64,000 nucleotides of DNA from Chryseobacterium taeanense (GCF_900099685.1 NZ_FNDW01000001.1:1-64000); one strand, 5' to 3'; positions 8,398 through 17,736 are shown, counted from the first letter of the stretch. Notes: generated by a model from the sequence alone, not told the origin. Made by a program: numbers and translations.

Positions 8398-9873
8398 TTA
8401 TTGTAACCACCAAGGCTTGGAATTGATGTTATCATTTCCTCCGTATTGCGAAGCCAGTGCTGCTTTAAGATTGGTATTATTGTAATTGTATTCTGATTGG
8501 GGATATCTGAATCTGAAAGGTGCTGAAACTCCCGACTGCAATGGGAAATTAGGATATCCTGTCCTCAGATAATCATAATAAGAGGTCCATTGTGACTGAT
8601 GAAACATCGTCATATATTTCTGAGTCATGATCTTTTCTAGCTGTGCAGATAAAGTCGCCGAATTGTCATAAACAACCAAAGGAGTTGCAAGATAATTGTT
8701 TACATTAAATCCTGTAAAGTACTGTCCTGGATTTTTAACATACGTCTGGTAAAATGTAAAGCTTGCTTTAATGGCGTTGTCGTAATGTGTTTTGGCAGAT
8801 CCCGAAATCCATCCTCTGGCTGTAGCTTCTGCTAAAATAAATTCCAGTTCGGAATAACTTAAAACTGAAGAAGGCTCATTGGTAGGATCCTTATAAAAAC
8901 GGTCATTTACCTTAGAAATGTTTTTTGCCGTAATCAATGCTGCATTGTCAGAATAAGGAGAAACAGGATTTCCTCCGTTATATCCTGAAAAATCGGTGAT
9001 TGGTTTTCCTAATTCTTTAGCACCCGTTGTCTGCGCTGCAAAAGTAAATAATCTAGGATCCTGTCTGTCTTTAAATAAGTTGATAAAATAATCTGCCATG
9101 TATAAACTTGAACCATAGCCACTGTTGTTGAACATTGAGTATCTGCTGTCTGCAACATCTGCAAATTTCAGCTCTCCGTTGTCTGCAATTGAAGTCATCA
9201 ACGGCTGGCTTCCGGCGATGGATGCAAATTCTGTAGCAACATTATAATTGCCTACTGTCGTTTTTTTAGACATTGTTATTAAAATTTTCAGACGGAAAGA
9301 ATTGATGAGTTTTTTCCATTTTGTCGCATCGCCGCTGTAAATGATATCGCCTTCAATTTTGTCGTTGGAATTAATTAAATCGTTGGCATCTTTTAATTCC
9401 GATAAAATTCCTGCCATTACGGTTTCCTGAGAATCATATTTTGGCTGTGTAATTCCGGATTCACCATTTACGCCTTCTGTATAAGGAATGCTTCCAAACT
9501 TTAAGCTCAAATTAAAGAAATAATAAGCTCTGTAAAATTTACCAATGGCCTGATAATTTTTATTATTGATCTTTTCTGCCTCTTCCATCATTTTTACGGT
9601 GTTCAGAAGACCTTTTGTATAAGTGTCGAAAGAAGCGTCACTCCATTTCAGATATTGATAAACATTTTCACCGTCGGTTCCGATCATCATTCGGGAAGCA
9701 TACATATTGTCGCCGTTTACCTGAAAAGCATTTGAAGAAACATAGGTCAGTAAGAATTTAGGATCTACACTTGCTTTATCGTTAGGATTTTCGTTGATGG
9801 TATCAAGATTAGATTCACAAGCGGTTAATGACAAGATTCCAACAACAAAAACTGATTTTATAATATTTTTCAT
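8398..9873 (-). CDS. SusD/RagB-family outer-membrane lipoprotein
   Basis: This 491-residue surface lipoprotein has a signal peptide with lipobox LTAC at about residues 17-20. The sequence continues with the SusD signature NEN-NDKASVDPKFLLTYV and tetratricopeptide-like helices, and ends in a Tyr/Asn-rich segment (RFRYPQSEYNYNN). It is of the SusD-like type that acts as lid and ligand binder on a SusC transporter. It follows susC by 19 bases, the normal arrangement. The substrate cannot be read from sequence. The phospholipase C gene immediately downstream hints at phospholipid-derived or phosphocholine-type nutrients, but many such pairs import glycans or peptides. Confidence 0.93.
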   Translation of the reverse strand: MKNIIKSVFVVGILSLTACESNLDTINENPNDKASVDPKFLLTYVSSNAFQVNGDNMYASRMMIGTDGENVYQYLKWSDASFDTYTKGLLNTVKMMEEAEKINNKNYQAIGKFYRAYYFFNLSLKFGSIPYTEGVNGESGITQPKYDSQETVMAGILSELKDANDLINSNDKIEGDIIYSGDATKWKKLINSFRLKILITMSKKTTVGNYNVATEFASIAGSQPLMTSIADNGELKFADVADSRYSMFNNSGYGSSLYMADYFINLFKDRQDPRLFTFAAQTTGAKELGKPITDFSGYNGGNPVSPYSDNAALITAKNISKVNDRFYKDPTNEPSSVLSYSELEFILAEATARGWISGSAKTHYDNAIKASFTFYQTYVKNPGQYFTGFNVNNYLATPLVVYDNSATLSAQLEKIMTQKYMTMFHQSQWTSYYDYLRTGYPNFPLQSGVSAPFRFRYPQSEYNYNNTNLKAALASQYGGNDNINSKPWWLQ

Positions 9874-9892
9874 TTTTTATTTTACGTTTTAA

Positions 9893-12800
9893 TTAAAATT
9901 TAAGATTAAATCCAACTCCGATCCATCTGCTTGAAGGATCCTGAATATCATTTCCTGTTCCAATTTTATAATCCGGATCCGAATACAGGTTTTTAGATTT
10001 TTTCCATATTGCCAGGTTATATCCTGAGATATTGGCGGTAAAACTTTTTACCATTCCCTTTGGATTCAGTAAGTAAGAGAAGTCGTATTCAAGCGTTACA
10101 GATCTCAGTTTTATAAAAGTCCTGTCGAAAACATTGGCAAACAATTCACTTTCATCTTCTGTCACTCTTGCTCTGTAAGGATAATTCTGAGCCCAGTCCT
10201 GGAAGCTGATCGCCTTGGTATGTGGCGTGTAGGTTCCTGTTGCTGCATTGTAATTTACACCGTCCGGCACGAAATAATAAGTTCCCGGATTAGCATATTC
10301 AAGATCTCTGTATGCTGTAGAGTTCGGATGTTTTCCGCCCCACCACATTTTTTCTACGACCTGAGATCTCATGACACCGCCGACACTTCCGTCAATACCA
10401 ATATTCAGGGTGAATTTTTTGTATTTAAATGTATTATTGAAACCAAAAGTCCAGTCGGGATTGAAATGACCAAGGTTTGTAGGAGTAGTCGCTTTTGTCG
10501 GCATTCCTGTATTGGCATTCAAAATAACTTTTCCGTCCGGAGATTTCTGCCAGGTGTAGTCGTAATAACTGTCCATCCTTTCTCCCAATTTGATATTGTT
10601 ATAAACAGACATATTATCATAGATGGAAGTCAGTTTTTGTTCATAAGTACTCCAGTTAATCAGAGATTTCCAGATGAAATTATCGGTTTTAACAGGAGTA
10701 AGCCCTAAGGATATTTCAAGTCCTTTGGTTGTGTACTCGTTTCCGTTAACATATTGTGAAGTAAATCCTGAAGCTTGTGCACTAGGGAACTGAAGAATAT
10801 TGTTGTAATCCAGTGTATGGAAATAAGTGGCATCCAACGTTATTCTGTTGTTGAATAGTCCTGCGCTTAATCCCAATTCATAAGATTTCGTCTGCTCCGG
10901 CTTCAATGTATTTTCAACATTTAAAGTTGTTGGATAATAATAAGTCGGGTTTCCGTTGAAGGTGATTCCGCTGTTGTTGACATAGTAATTTCTGATCGAA
11001 TAAGGCTGGAAATCATAGGCTACTTTCGCCCATGAAGCAGATAATTTCAATAAGCTGATCGATTCCGGCATTTTCACCAGATTTGAAATCACAGCGCTTA
11101 ATGAAGCCGAAGGATAGAAATACGATCTGTTGGCTTTTGGTAATGTTGATGACCAGTCATTACGTCCTGAAAGGTTTAAGAAAAATGCGTTATACAAGCC
11201 AACGTCAATCGTTGTGTAAGCACTGTAAATAAGCTTTTCTTTTAAATAATCATAATATTTTACAGCACCGATAGAATTATCTAATGTATATAATTCAGGA
11301 ATTTTCAGACCGTCTGTGGAAGCATTATCAACATCATTTTTATAATAAAAAGCAGAACCTCCGGCATTGATTGTAAAATCAAAGTTCTCTGAGATTTTCT
11401 TTTTATACGTAGCTAAAACATCGTAGTTAAGATTCCATGTTTTGGTATCATTCAGAATGTAACCGCCACTTCTCGGAGCACTGTAATTAAAATAAGAATA
11501 CGGACTTAAAATTTCCTGTTTGTTATGGTTTTCAACGATGGAGATTTTACCTTTTACTGAGAAATCTTGGGTAGCTTTATATTCCAGGCCGGTTTGCGCA
11601 TTGATAATATTGGTCCTGTTTTTATTTTTATAATATTCTGCGCCGAACCATGGGTTATTATACCACGCATAATTCCAGTTAGCCTGCGCAGTGCCTTGTT
11701 TTCCGGGAATCCACATATGGTTTTTAAGATCTCTTCCATCTACATCGCCTCCCATCCAGATCAGGATGGTGTACATATGTCCACTCGGATTATAATCGTA
11801 GTTCGGAATATTTGGGGTAAAAGTTTGGTTAAAATTAAACTTTGTATCAAAAATCAGCTTCTCTCCCAAATGATTTTCGGATGAAAAATTCACCCCATAA
11901 CGCTGAAGATAAGACTCAGGAACGCGGTCGTCATAATTCATGAAGTTTCCTGAAAATCTGTAAACGTCTTTATTATTTTTATAGCTGATCGCAAAGTTGT
12001 TATTGTTGATAACGGCAGGCTTCAGGAAAATATCAAGATTGTCATGATATTGCCAGTCGATGGGTACTCTTTCATATCTCGATTTATTATCATATTGAGT
12101 TCCTGTTACGGCTCCATACCAAGGCACTATCTGCCCGGTTTGTTTATCTCGGATGGGGCTGTTCCACTGTGCAATTTTAAGTCCCGGGACGAATTTCGGA
12201 CCCCAGATCATATCGCCGTCATTTACCCCGCCATCGGCTCCGTCCCAGAATTCATATTTGCCATGAGAACCATTTCCATATTCAGTCTGCGTTTTTGGAA
12301 GGTTAGTGAATCCTGCTGTAACCATTGTATTTTGAGAAAACTCTACGGTGAAGCCTTTCTTTTTCGCACTTTTCGTAGTGATGAGAACCGCTCCGAATCT
12401 TCCTCTTGAACCATAAAGCGCTGAAGCAGTTGCTCCTTTCAGAACGTTGATATTGTCAATATTATTCGGATCGAGATTCTGGAATACTTCTTTTTCAACA
12501 ATCACACCGTCGATTACAAAAACAAGATTGCTGTTTCCTCTTAACGTAAACTGCGGAGCCTGCTGCATTCCTGTAGGGTTTGAAACATTCAATCCGGCAA
12601 CCTGTCCGGAAAATAAATTCCCAATGCTTGGAGTGGTGATGGTTTCAAATTGTTTGGTCCCGACTTCCTGTGTAGCATACCCGATCTTTTCTTTCTTTTT
12701 GGCAATCCCTAGCGCAGTGATTACAACGCCTTCGATCTGCTTTTCGTTTACTTTTTTCAGAACAACTGAATAATTTCTTCTGTTTGAAACTTCAATCGTG

Positions 12801-13033
12801 TAGGCAGAAAATTCCGGGGAATAAAATTCAAGAACGTCTTTCGGATTAGCAGAGATGGTAAAATTACCATTCTCATCAGTGGTCGCAGTCTTTCCTGTAT
12901 TTTTATCTGTAATATTCACACCGGAGACACTGGTGCCGTTTTCAGATTTTACATTTCCGGAGATATTAATTTCCTGAGCCGTAAGATAAAGGGGGAGTAA
13001 AAAAACAGCAAAAGTTGCTAAAGTTTTCTTCAT
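9893..13033 (-). CDS. SusC/RagA-family TonB-linked outer-membrane transporter
   Basis: This 1046-residue transporter begins with a signal peptide ending YLTAQ. A carboxypeptidase-regulatory-like domain follows (about 22-105, GNVKSENGTSVSGVNI), then a TonB plug (about 110-230, with VFVIDGVIVE and LKGATASALYGSRG) and a 22-strand-type barrel to the C-terminal GVGFNLKF. These are the classic SusC features; transport is energised through TonB (family knowledge). I start at ATG 13033. A TTG 15 bases further up lies in the -7 promoter box TAAATTTG (13046-13053), so it is unlikely to be translated. The gene heads the susC-susD-phospholipase C unit. Upstream lies 970 bases of repeat DNA. Confidence 0.93.
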   Translation of the reverse strand: MKKTLATFAVFLLPLYLTAQEINISGNVKSENGTSVSGVNITDKNTGKTATTDENGNFTISANPKDVLEFYSPEFSAYTIEVSNRRNYSVVLKKVNEKQIEGVVITALGIAKKKEKIGYATQEVGTKQFETITTPSIGNLFSGQVAGLNVSNPTGMQQAPQFTLRGNSNLVFVIDGVIVEKEVFQNLDPNNIDNINVLKGATASALYGSRGRFGAVLITTKSAKKKGFTVEFSQNTMVTAGFTNLPKTQTEYGNGSHGKYEFWDGADGGVNDGDMIWGPKFVPGLKIAQWNSPIRDKQTGQIVPWYGAVTGTQYDNKSRYERVPIDWQYHDNLDIFLKPAVINNNNFAISYKNNKDVYRFSGNFMNYDDRVPESYLQRYGVNFSSENHLGEKLIFDTKFNFNQTFTPNIPNYDYNPSGHMYTILIWMGGDVDGRDLKNHMWIPGKQGTAQANWNYAWYNNPWFGAEYYKNKNRTNIINAQTGLEYKATQDFSVKGKISIVENHNKQEILSPYSYFNYSAPRSGGYILNDTKTWNLNYDVLATYKKKISENFDFTINAGGSAFYYKNDVDNASTDGLKIPELYTLDNSIGAVKYYDYLKEKLIYSAYTTIDVGLYNAFFLNLSGRNDWSSTLPKANRSYFYPSASLSAVISNLVKMPESISLLKLSASWAKVAYDFQPYSIRNYYVNNSGITFNGNPTYYYPTTLNVENTLKPEQTKSYELGLSAGLFNNRITLDATYFHTLDYNNILQFPSAQASGFTSQYVNGNEYTTKGLEISLGLTPVKTDNFIWKSLINWSTYEQKLTSIYDNMSVYNNIKLGERMDSYYDYTWQKSPDGKVILNANTGMPTKATTPTNLGHFNPDWTFGFNNTFKYKKFTLNIGIDGSVGGVMRSQVVEKMWWGGKHPNSTAYRDLEYANPGTYYFVPDGVNYNAATGTYTPHTKAISFQDWAQNYPYRARVTEDESELFANVFDRTFIKLRSVTLEYDFSYLLNPKGMVKSFTANISGYNLAIWKKSKNLYSDPDYKIGTGNDIQDPSSRWIGVGFNLKF

Positions 13034-13045
13034 TTTTTTTGATAG

Positions 13046-13053
13046 CAAATTTA
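13046..13053 (-). promoter_or_regulatory. Probable -7 box of the susC-susD operon
   Basis: On the minus strand the octamer is TAAATTTG, an exact TAnnTTTG match. It lies 13 bases before the susC ATG, implying a very short leader. No convincing -33 TTTG is seen at the usual spacing, so the call is moderate. Confidence 0.45.
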
Positions 13054-13269
13054 GACAGGCTTTGTTACCACAGTTTTACGCTGATATTAAGAAAAAAATA
13101 TAATTTTAATGTGGAACAACAATAAAATTTAATATAAAAGTAAAGTCCTGGAACTTGCATTATTCCTGACATTTTTGTTTTTTTTAAATTATTATAAAGT
13201 ATCCGTTTTAAGTTTTGAAAGGCGAATTTTTATGCTTTCGGTGAAGAAAGCCCTTTTGCGGTGAACCGG

Positions 13270-13416
13270 ATCGAAAGTTTTGACAAATACACCTAAAGTT
13301 TTAGCAAATTGACCTAAAGTTTTGAGAAGGAGTTCTAAAATTTTAGCAAGGAGACCTAAAAGGAATGTAAAATCACCTAAAGCTTTGAGGAGAGGTGCCA
13401 AAGTTTTAATGAAGAA
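13270..13416. repeat. Seven tandem copies of a degenerate 21-bp repeat
   Basis: Seven consecutive 21-base units are aligned without gaps, with a core close to ACCTAAAGTTTT followed by a variable AGCAAATTG/GAGAAGGAG tail. Unit starts are 13270, 13291, 13312, 13333, 13354, 13375 and 13396. The period is a multiple of three. The minus strand stays open through the array and would encode a 7-residue repeat of the form KTLGxFA, with leucines at heptad spacing. A 115-codon minus reading frame (13192-13539) spans it, but its 5' part lies in the 146-bp repeat and it has no convincing start, so I do not call a gene. Confidence 0.75.
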
Positions 13417-13472
13417 GATCAAACGCCCGGTTAAGTAAAATTTGCGTCTGCTTTTAAATTTGACTGGAACAA

Positions 13473-14020
13473 GTCTCCCGCAGATCATGGAGATTACGCG
13501 GATCTTAATACAAATAAAAAATCTGCTCGATCTGCTCAATCCGCGGGAGGATTCAAAAAAATCGGATTAAATCTGTCAGAAAGCTAGTTGGTTGTAAATA
13601 TGAATTAATTGAAATAAAGTCTCCCGCAGATCATGGAGATTACGCAGATCTTAATACAAATAAAAAATTTGCTCGATCTGCTCAATCCGCGGGAGGATTC
13701 AAAAAAATCGGATTAAATCTGTCAGAAAGCTAGTTGGTTGTAAATATGAATTAATTGAAATAAAGTCTCCCGCAGATCATGGAGATTATGCAGATCTTAA
13801 TTCAAATAGAAAATCTGCTCAATTTGCTCAATCCGCAGGAGGATTCAAAAAAAATCGGATTAAATCTGTCAGAAAACTAGTTGGTTGTAAATATGAATTG
13901 ATTGAAAGCAAGTCACCCACAGATCATGGAGATTATGCAGATCTTAATACAAATAAAAAATCTGCTCCATTTGTTCAATCTGCGGGAGTATATAAAAACG
14001 GGTTAAAATCTACTCAGAAT
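13473..14020. repeat. Four tandem copies of a 146-bp element with terminal inverted repeats
   Basis: Copies start at 13473, 13619, 13765 and 13912 (periods 146, 146 and 147). The first two are almost identical, the third has a few changes, and the fourth is diverged and truncated near 14020. Each begins CTCCCGCAGATCATGGAGAT and about 80 bases later carries the near-complement ATCCGCGGGAG, so each copy has a large inverted repeat followed by a conserved linker (AAGCTAGTTGGTTG). From memory, short palindromic elements with this CTGCGGGAG wording are scattered through Chryseobacterium-like genomes; a tandem array is less usual. The stop codon of the Omp85-like gene falls in the last, truncated copy. 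Confidence 0.85.
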
Positions 14021-15607
14021 CCCCCAATGGATTTTAATATCATTAAATTTAAATGGATTTCCGAACTCATTACCGTTGGAAAGTTGAAAGCTCATGAGTC
14101 CGATCGGAATAAAGAAATTAAAGCCAAGTCCGACACTGTAGAGTTTGGGCTTTACATTAAGGGATTTATTGTTGAGCTGACCGTACTGACCGAAAACATC
14201 AAAGAAGGCCTGGCTTCCGATGAGATAGCGGTATTCTAAACTTCCATAATAGTAAAAATCAGCGGCGAGCGAGTTTTCATTGAATCCCCGCATGGAATTC
14301 CAGCCCCCGAATCGGTACAATTCGTTGGCAGAAAAATCAATTTTTGAATCCATCATCGCGCCTTCTCCTTTGATGTTGAGGAAATGGTTTCCGTTGATGT
14401 GGTAATTATGTTCCCCGAAAAAGTAGAACTGATTTTGCGGAGACGTAATATTATCTTTTGTATAAGTTGTGGAAAGATAATCGTATCCGGCATTGATTCT
14501 CGTTTTGTAAAGGAAAAGATCAATATCCGTAGGCTCTACCATTTCAAACCAAACCCCGATTCCTTTTTTGTTGTAATCTTTCCCCTGAACATATAAAGTA
14601 TCAATAATGCTTGAGCTTTCAAAAGTTCCCCTCAAACCGATTTTATTTCTTGAATTGAGATGATAATAAAACGCAGGAAGCGCTTTTACGTTGGCAAAAG
14701 TAGAATCCTGGCGGAAAATGTTCACTTTCATATTCAATCCGACATTAGATTTAAAAAGATAAGGAACATCGGTCTGAAGATCGAAAGTCTGACCTTTATC
14801 CGGATTTCGCTGCCAGTACAGATTGATGGTTTCAAAGCTGTTGAATATATTTCTGAAATTCACATTTAACGTCCCGTTGAGGGTAAATTTATCTGTTTTG
14901 TCATTCCCAAATCCGATCACCCCGTCGAAGCTGTTGGTTTTTTTCTTTTCCATGAAAAGATAAATACTTGTGGAGTCTTTGGTAAACATCGTTTGCGGAG
15001 GGCGCTCCAGGCTTATAAACTGGTGACCCTGAAAAGACTTGTTGATGGCGAGAAGGTTTTTGTCATCATAGGTTTTACCCTTGAATTCTTTTTCAAGATT
15101 TTTAATAAATCTTTTGGGAACGCTGGTATAACCTTTTACCACAAAACCGTCGATGGTTCTTTTATCATTTTTGTTAATGTCAAGTTCTACAATAGGATAT
15201 CCTTTCTTTTGCCCTTTATATTTAGATTTTATCCTGCTGAATGCAAAGCCGTCATCGATATAAATTTTATTGATACTTTTCTTTGTTGAATCTAAATTTT
15301 TAGTGAAAAATTCTTTCTGAACTTTTATTTTACCGGAAATAGAATCTGAAAGTCTGACATAGGTTTCATTGAAATTTTTTCCTTTATCAAAAATAATTTC
15401 TGTACTGTCGCCTTTTTTTCTCACCTCTTTCAAGCGGGTGAAAAAATAATTGTTCTGAGCCAATGAATCGAGAAATTGTACCGCTGAAGCAGAATCTTTC
15501 ACTTTTTTCTTCACCTTTGTCTCCGAGTCGATCAGGAAATACGGTTTTTTCTGCGCCTGAATATAGACGCAACAAAAGATAAAAAATATTTTTAGAATTA
15601 ATTTCAA
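14003..15607 (-). CDS. Omp85-superfamily outer-membrane protein with one POTRA-like domain
   Basis: The protein has about 534 residues. With the TTG start at 15607 it has a compact signal peptide (KLILKIFFIFCCVYIQAQ). A periplasmic part follows, containing a POTRA-like domain (about residues 150-200: IDGFVVKGYTSVPKRFIKNL). The C-terminal barrel of about 300 residues includes FRYGGWNSMRGF-like wording (RFGGWNSMRGFNEN), the conserved RGF motif of Omp85/TamA/ShlB barrels, and a terminal phenylalanine. It is shorter than BamA and is a candidate assembly or translocation factor of unknown client. The frame is open further upstream but there runs into a dispersed repeat (15611-15694), so the near TTG was preferred. 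The 3' end reads into the 146-bp repeat array. Confidence 0.8.
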   Translation of the reverse strand: MKLILKIFFIFCCVYIQAQKKPYFLIDSETKVKKKVKDSASAVQFLDSLAQNNYFFTRLKEVRKKGDSTEIIFDKGKNFNETYVRLSDSISGKIKVQKEFFTKNLDSTKKSINKIYIDDGFAFSRIKSKYKGQKKGYPIVELDINKNDKRTIDGFVVKGYTSVPKRFIKNLEKEFKGKTYDDKNLLAINKSFQGHQFISLERPPQTMFTKDSTSIYLFMEKKKTNSFDGVIGFGNDKTDKFTLNGTLNVNFRNIFNSFETINLYWQRNPDKGQTFDLQTDVPYLFKSNVGLNMKVNIFRQDSTFANVKALPAFYYHLNSRNKIGLRGTFESSSIIDTLYVQGKDYNKKGIGVWFEMVEPTDIDLFLYKTRINAGYDYLSTTYTKDNITSPQNQFYFFGEHNYHINGNHFLNIKGEGAMMDSKIDFSANELYRFGGWNSMRGFNENSLAADFYYYGSLEYRYLIGSQAFFDVFGQYGQLNNKSLNVKPKLYSVGLGFNFFIPIGLMSFQLSNGNEFGNPFKFNDIKIHWGILSRF

Positions 15608-15610
15608 TTT

Positions 15611-15694
15611 GTCATTCTGAATGTAGCGGAACGGAGAATCCCGATAAAAATACAAAAAGATTCTTCACTGCACTTCATTCCGTTTAGAATGATA
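15611..15694. repeat. Dispersed imperfect palindrome (GTCATTCTGAA type)
   Basis: This 84-base element begins GTCATTCTGAATG and ends with the near-complement CGTTTAGAATGAT. An inner AGAATC/GATTCTTC pair continues the symmetry. Wording of this kind (GTCATTCTGAA...GAAGAATCT) is, from memory, a common intergenic repeat in Bacteroidota. It sits just upstream of the Omp85-like start, between that gene and the short-chain dehydrogenase stop, and could act as a terminator-like hairpin or a mobile miniature element. Confidence 0.65.
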
Positions 15695-15718
15695 ATGCGT
15701 CCAATCATTCAACTTAAT

Positions 15719-16516
15719 TTAATCCAGTTTATTGTATTTCTTCATCAGATTTTCATAGGTTCCCTGCGGAAGAATCCATTTCAAAGGAACTCCTATCTTC
15801 TGCCCGAATTTGCCGAAATAATAATGCGCTTTCCATTTATTTTTAAGCAAAAGCTGATCTACATATTCTGCAACTTCCAGAGGTTCGGTTCCATCACCGA
15901 CGTGAGAATTCATCAGAGAATACACTTTATCGAAAACATTTTTATACGATTCCGAAACTTTTGTGCGGACGCGGTTTTCCGCAATATTGGTTTTAATATC
16001 TCCCAAATGAAGTGAGCAAACATGAATATTCCAAGGGTAAACTTCATATCGCATTGCTTCTGTTACTTTATCTAAAGCAGATTTAGAAGCCGAATAAAAT
16101 CCGCGGAAAGGCAGTCCCATTTCACTTCCGATACTGGAAACATTGATGATCTGTCCGAATTTATTTTCACGCATTTTCGGTAGTACAGCGCTCATCATCT
16201 GTACGGCACCTACCAGATTCAGGTTGAATAATTTTAAAATATCTTCTTTTGAAGAATCTTCCACAGCACCAACCATTCCCATTCCTGCATTGTTGATGAG
16301 AACATCGATTCTTGTTTCTGTTTTCAGAACTTCTGCGATGGCATTTTGTACTGCTTCATTATCCGTAACATCAGTCGGAATCGATTTAAAATACTGACTT
16401 TCCGTATGTTTTCGACTTAAGCCATACACTTTATGACCTTTTTTTCCGAAATATTCTGCTAGCACGAAACCTATTCCTGATGAAGTTCCGGTGATGATGA
16501 TCGTTTTTGTATTCAT
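15719..16516 (-). CDS. Short-chain dehydrogenase/reductase
   Basis: This 265-residue Rossmann-fold NAD(P)-dependent oxidoreductase carries all the classical family motifs: TGTSSGIG cofactor loop (about 9-16), NNAG (about 75-78), catalytic Ser in NVSSIGS (about 125-130) and the YSASK active site (about 141-145). The substrate cannot be inferred. The start overlaps the aroA stop by 4 bases (ATGA), so it is translationally coupled as the last gene of an operon that also holds aroA. No shikimate-specific feature is seen, and the pairing may reflect only operon convenience. Confidence 0.92.
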   Translation of the reverse strand: MNTKTIIITGTSSGIGFVLAEYFGKKGHKVYGLSRKHTESQYFKSIPTDVTDNEAVQNAIAEVLKTETRIDVLINNAGMGMVGAVEDSSKEDILKLFNLNLVGAVQMMSAVLPKMRENKFGQIINVSSIGSEMGLPFRGFYSASKSALDKVTEAMRYEVYPWNIHVCSLHLGDIKTNIAENRVRTKVSESYKNVFDKVYSLMNSHVGDGTEPLEVAEYVDQLLLKNKWKAHYYFGKFGQKIGVPLKWILPQGTYENLMKKYNKLD

Positions 16517-17736
16517 GAGTTTTCAGTTAAAATCAATTTTAAATCTTCCCAAAACATCGGATAAGATTTTTCAACTACATCTTCTTCTTCAATATTCAAT
16601 TCCTTAATTAAACAAAACGGTGCAAAAGCCATTGCCATTCGGTGATCCTGATAAGTCTTAATGGAAATATTATCGTCAGGCTCATTAAAGCTGATTGATG
16701 TAATGGTAAGATCCGTAAACTCTGTTTCCGTGCCCAGCTTTTTCAGTTCATTATGTAAAGCCAGCAATCGATCGGTTTCTTTCACTCTCAAAGTTCCCAA
16801 TCCTGAAATTTCAAATGGAATTTTCAAGGCAGCGGCTGTTACACAAAGGGTTTGAGCGATATCAGGGCAATTATTCATATCCAACATAATCTTTTCTGGA
16901 AACTGAAAATTTTCAATGGGTTGAAGCGTTAATTTATGCTCATCTTCCGTGAACGTTGTTTTAATTCCGAAAAACTTCTCATAAATTTCTGCAATCGCCG
17001 AATCTCCCTGAGTAGATTTTTTATAAAAACTTTTCAGATGAATGGTTTCTCTTCCCAAAGCAGCAAAAGAGTAGAAATAGGAGGCTGAACTCCAGTCACT
17101 TTCGACTTCGTAGTTAATGGTTGATAGTTGATGGTTGGTAGCTTCTACTTTGATCGTATTTCCAATGAAACTATTTTTTATTCCAAATTTGGTTAAAATA
17201 TTGAGCGTCATTTCGATATAAGATCTTGAAGTGATTTCGCCAACCAAATTTATTTCCAAGCCGTTTTGCAGTTTTCCTGCAATTAAGAGGAGAGAAGTAA
17301 TAAACTGACTTGAAATATTGGCTGGAACATCAACTTTGGTTTCAGTAATTTTTCTTCCTTCAATTTTCAATGGTGGAAATCCTTCATTTTCAAGATATTC
17401 TATTTCTACACCAAGATTCTGTAAAGCGGTGACCAGATTTTTAATCGGTCTTTCTTTCATTCTTTTGGAACCGGTAAGAATAGTTGTTTTTCCTTCCTGA
17501 ATAGAATAATAAGAGGTAAGGAAACGCATCGCAGTTCCTGCATGGTGAATGTCGACAACTTCGGTATTTTCTTCCAGTGCTTTTTTCAGTAATTGTGTGT
17601 CCTGAGAATTTGAAAGATTCCCAATCTTTATATTATTGAACAGATTTTCTAAAATCAACAAACGATTCGAAATACTTTTCGAACCGCTGATCTGTATGGT
17701 TTTATTCTCTAATAGTTTTGATTTTTCTAACTTCAT
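16513..17736 (-). CDS. aroA: 3-phosphoshikimate 1-carboxyvinyltransferase (EPSP synthase)
   Basis: This 407-residue enzyme of the shikimate pathway transfers enolpyruvyl from PEP to shikimate 3-phosphate. Visible landmarks are ISGSKSISNRLLIL near the N-terminus (substrate-binding Lys/Ser/Arg), HAGTAMRFLTSYYS, the GSKRMKERPI block (the second PEP/S3P contact), and the C-terminal LRVKETDRL and TYQDHRMAMAFA motifs. It is slightly shorter than E. coli AroA (427), as in other Bacteroidota. It lies 81 bases after the MazG-like gene and overlaps the following dehydrogenase gene by 4 bases. The gap before it contains a fragment of GGAAG-rich repeat wording. Confidence 0.96.
   Translation of the reverse strand: MKLEKSKLLENKTIQISGSKSISNRLLILENLFNNIKIGNLSNSQDTQLLKKALEENTEVVDIHHAGTAMRFLTSYYSIQEGKTTILTGSKRMKERPIKNLVTALQNLGVEIEYLENEGFPPLKIEGRKITETKVDVPANISSQFITSLLLIAGKLQNGLEINLVGEITSRSYIEMTLNILTKFGIKNSFIGNTIKVEATNHQLSTINYEVESDWSSASYFYSFAALGRETIHLKSFYKKSTQGDSAIAEIYEKFFGIKTTFTEDEHKLTLQPIENFQFPEKIMLDMNNCPDIAQTLCVTAAALKIPFEISGLGTLRVKETDRLLALHNELKKLGTETEFTDLTITSISFNEPDDNISIKTYQDHRMAMAFAPFCLIKELNIEEEDVVEKSYPMFWEDLKLILTENS

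Noticed and set aside
10220..12773. Antisense reading frames of 100-160 codons inside susC
   Set aside because: They lie antisense to a strongly supported susC coding sequence and have no family pattern, signal or promoter.
13192..13539. 115-codon minus-strand gene across the 21-bp repeat
   Set aside because: Its 5' part is in the 146-bp repeat, it lacks a convincing start and signal, and the repeated 7-residue pattern is explained by the 21-bp DNA repeat.
13473..14020. CRISPR array
   Set aside because: The period is 146 bases and the whole unit including the interior is repeated; there are no unique spacers and no cas genes nearby.
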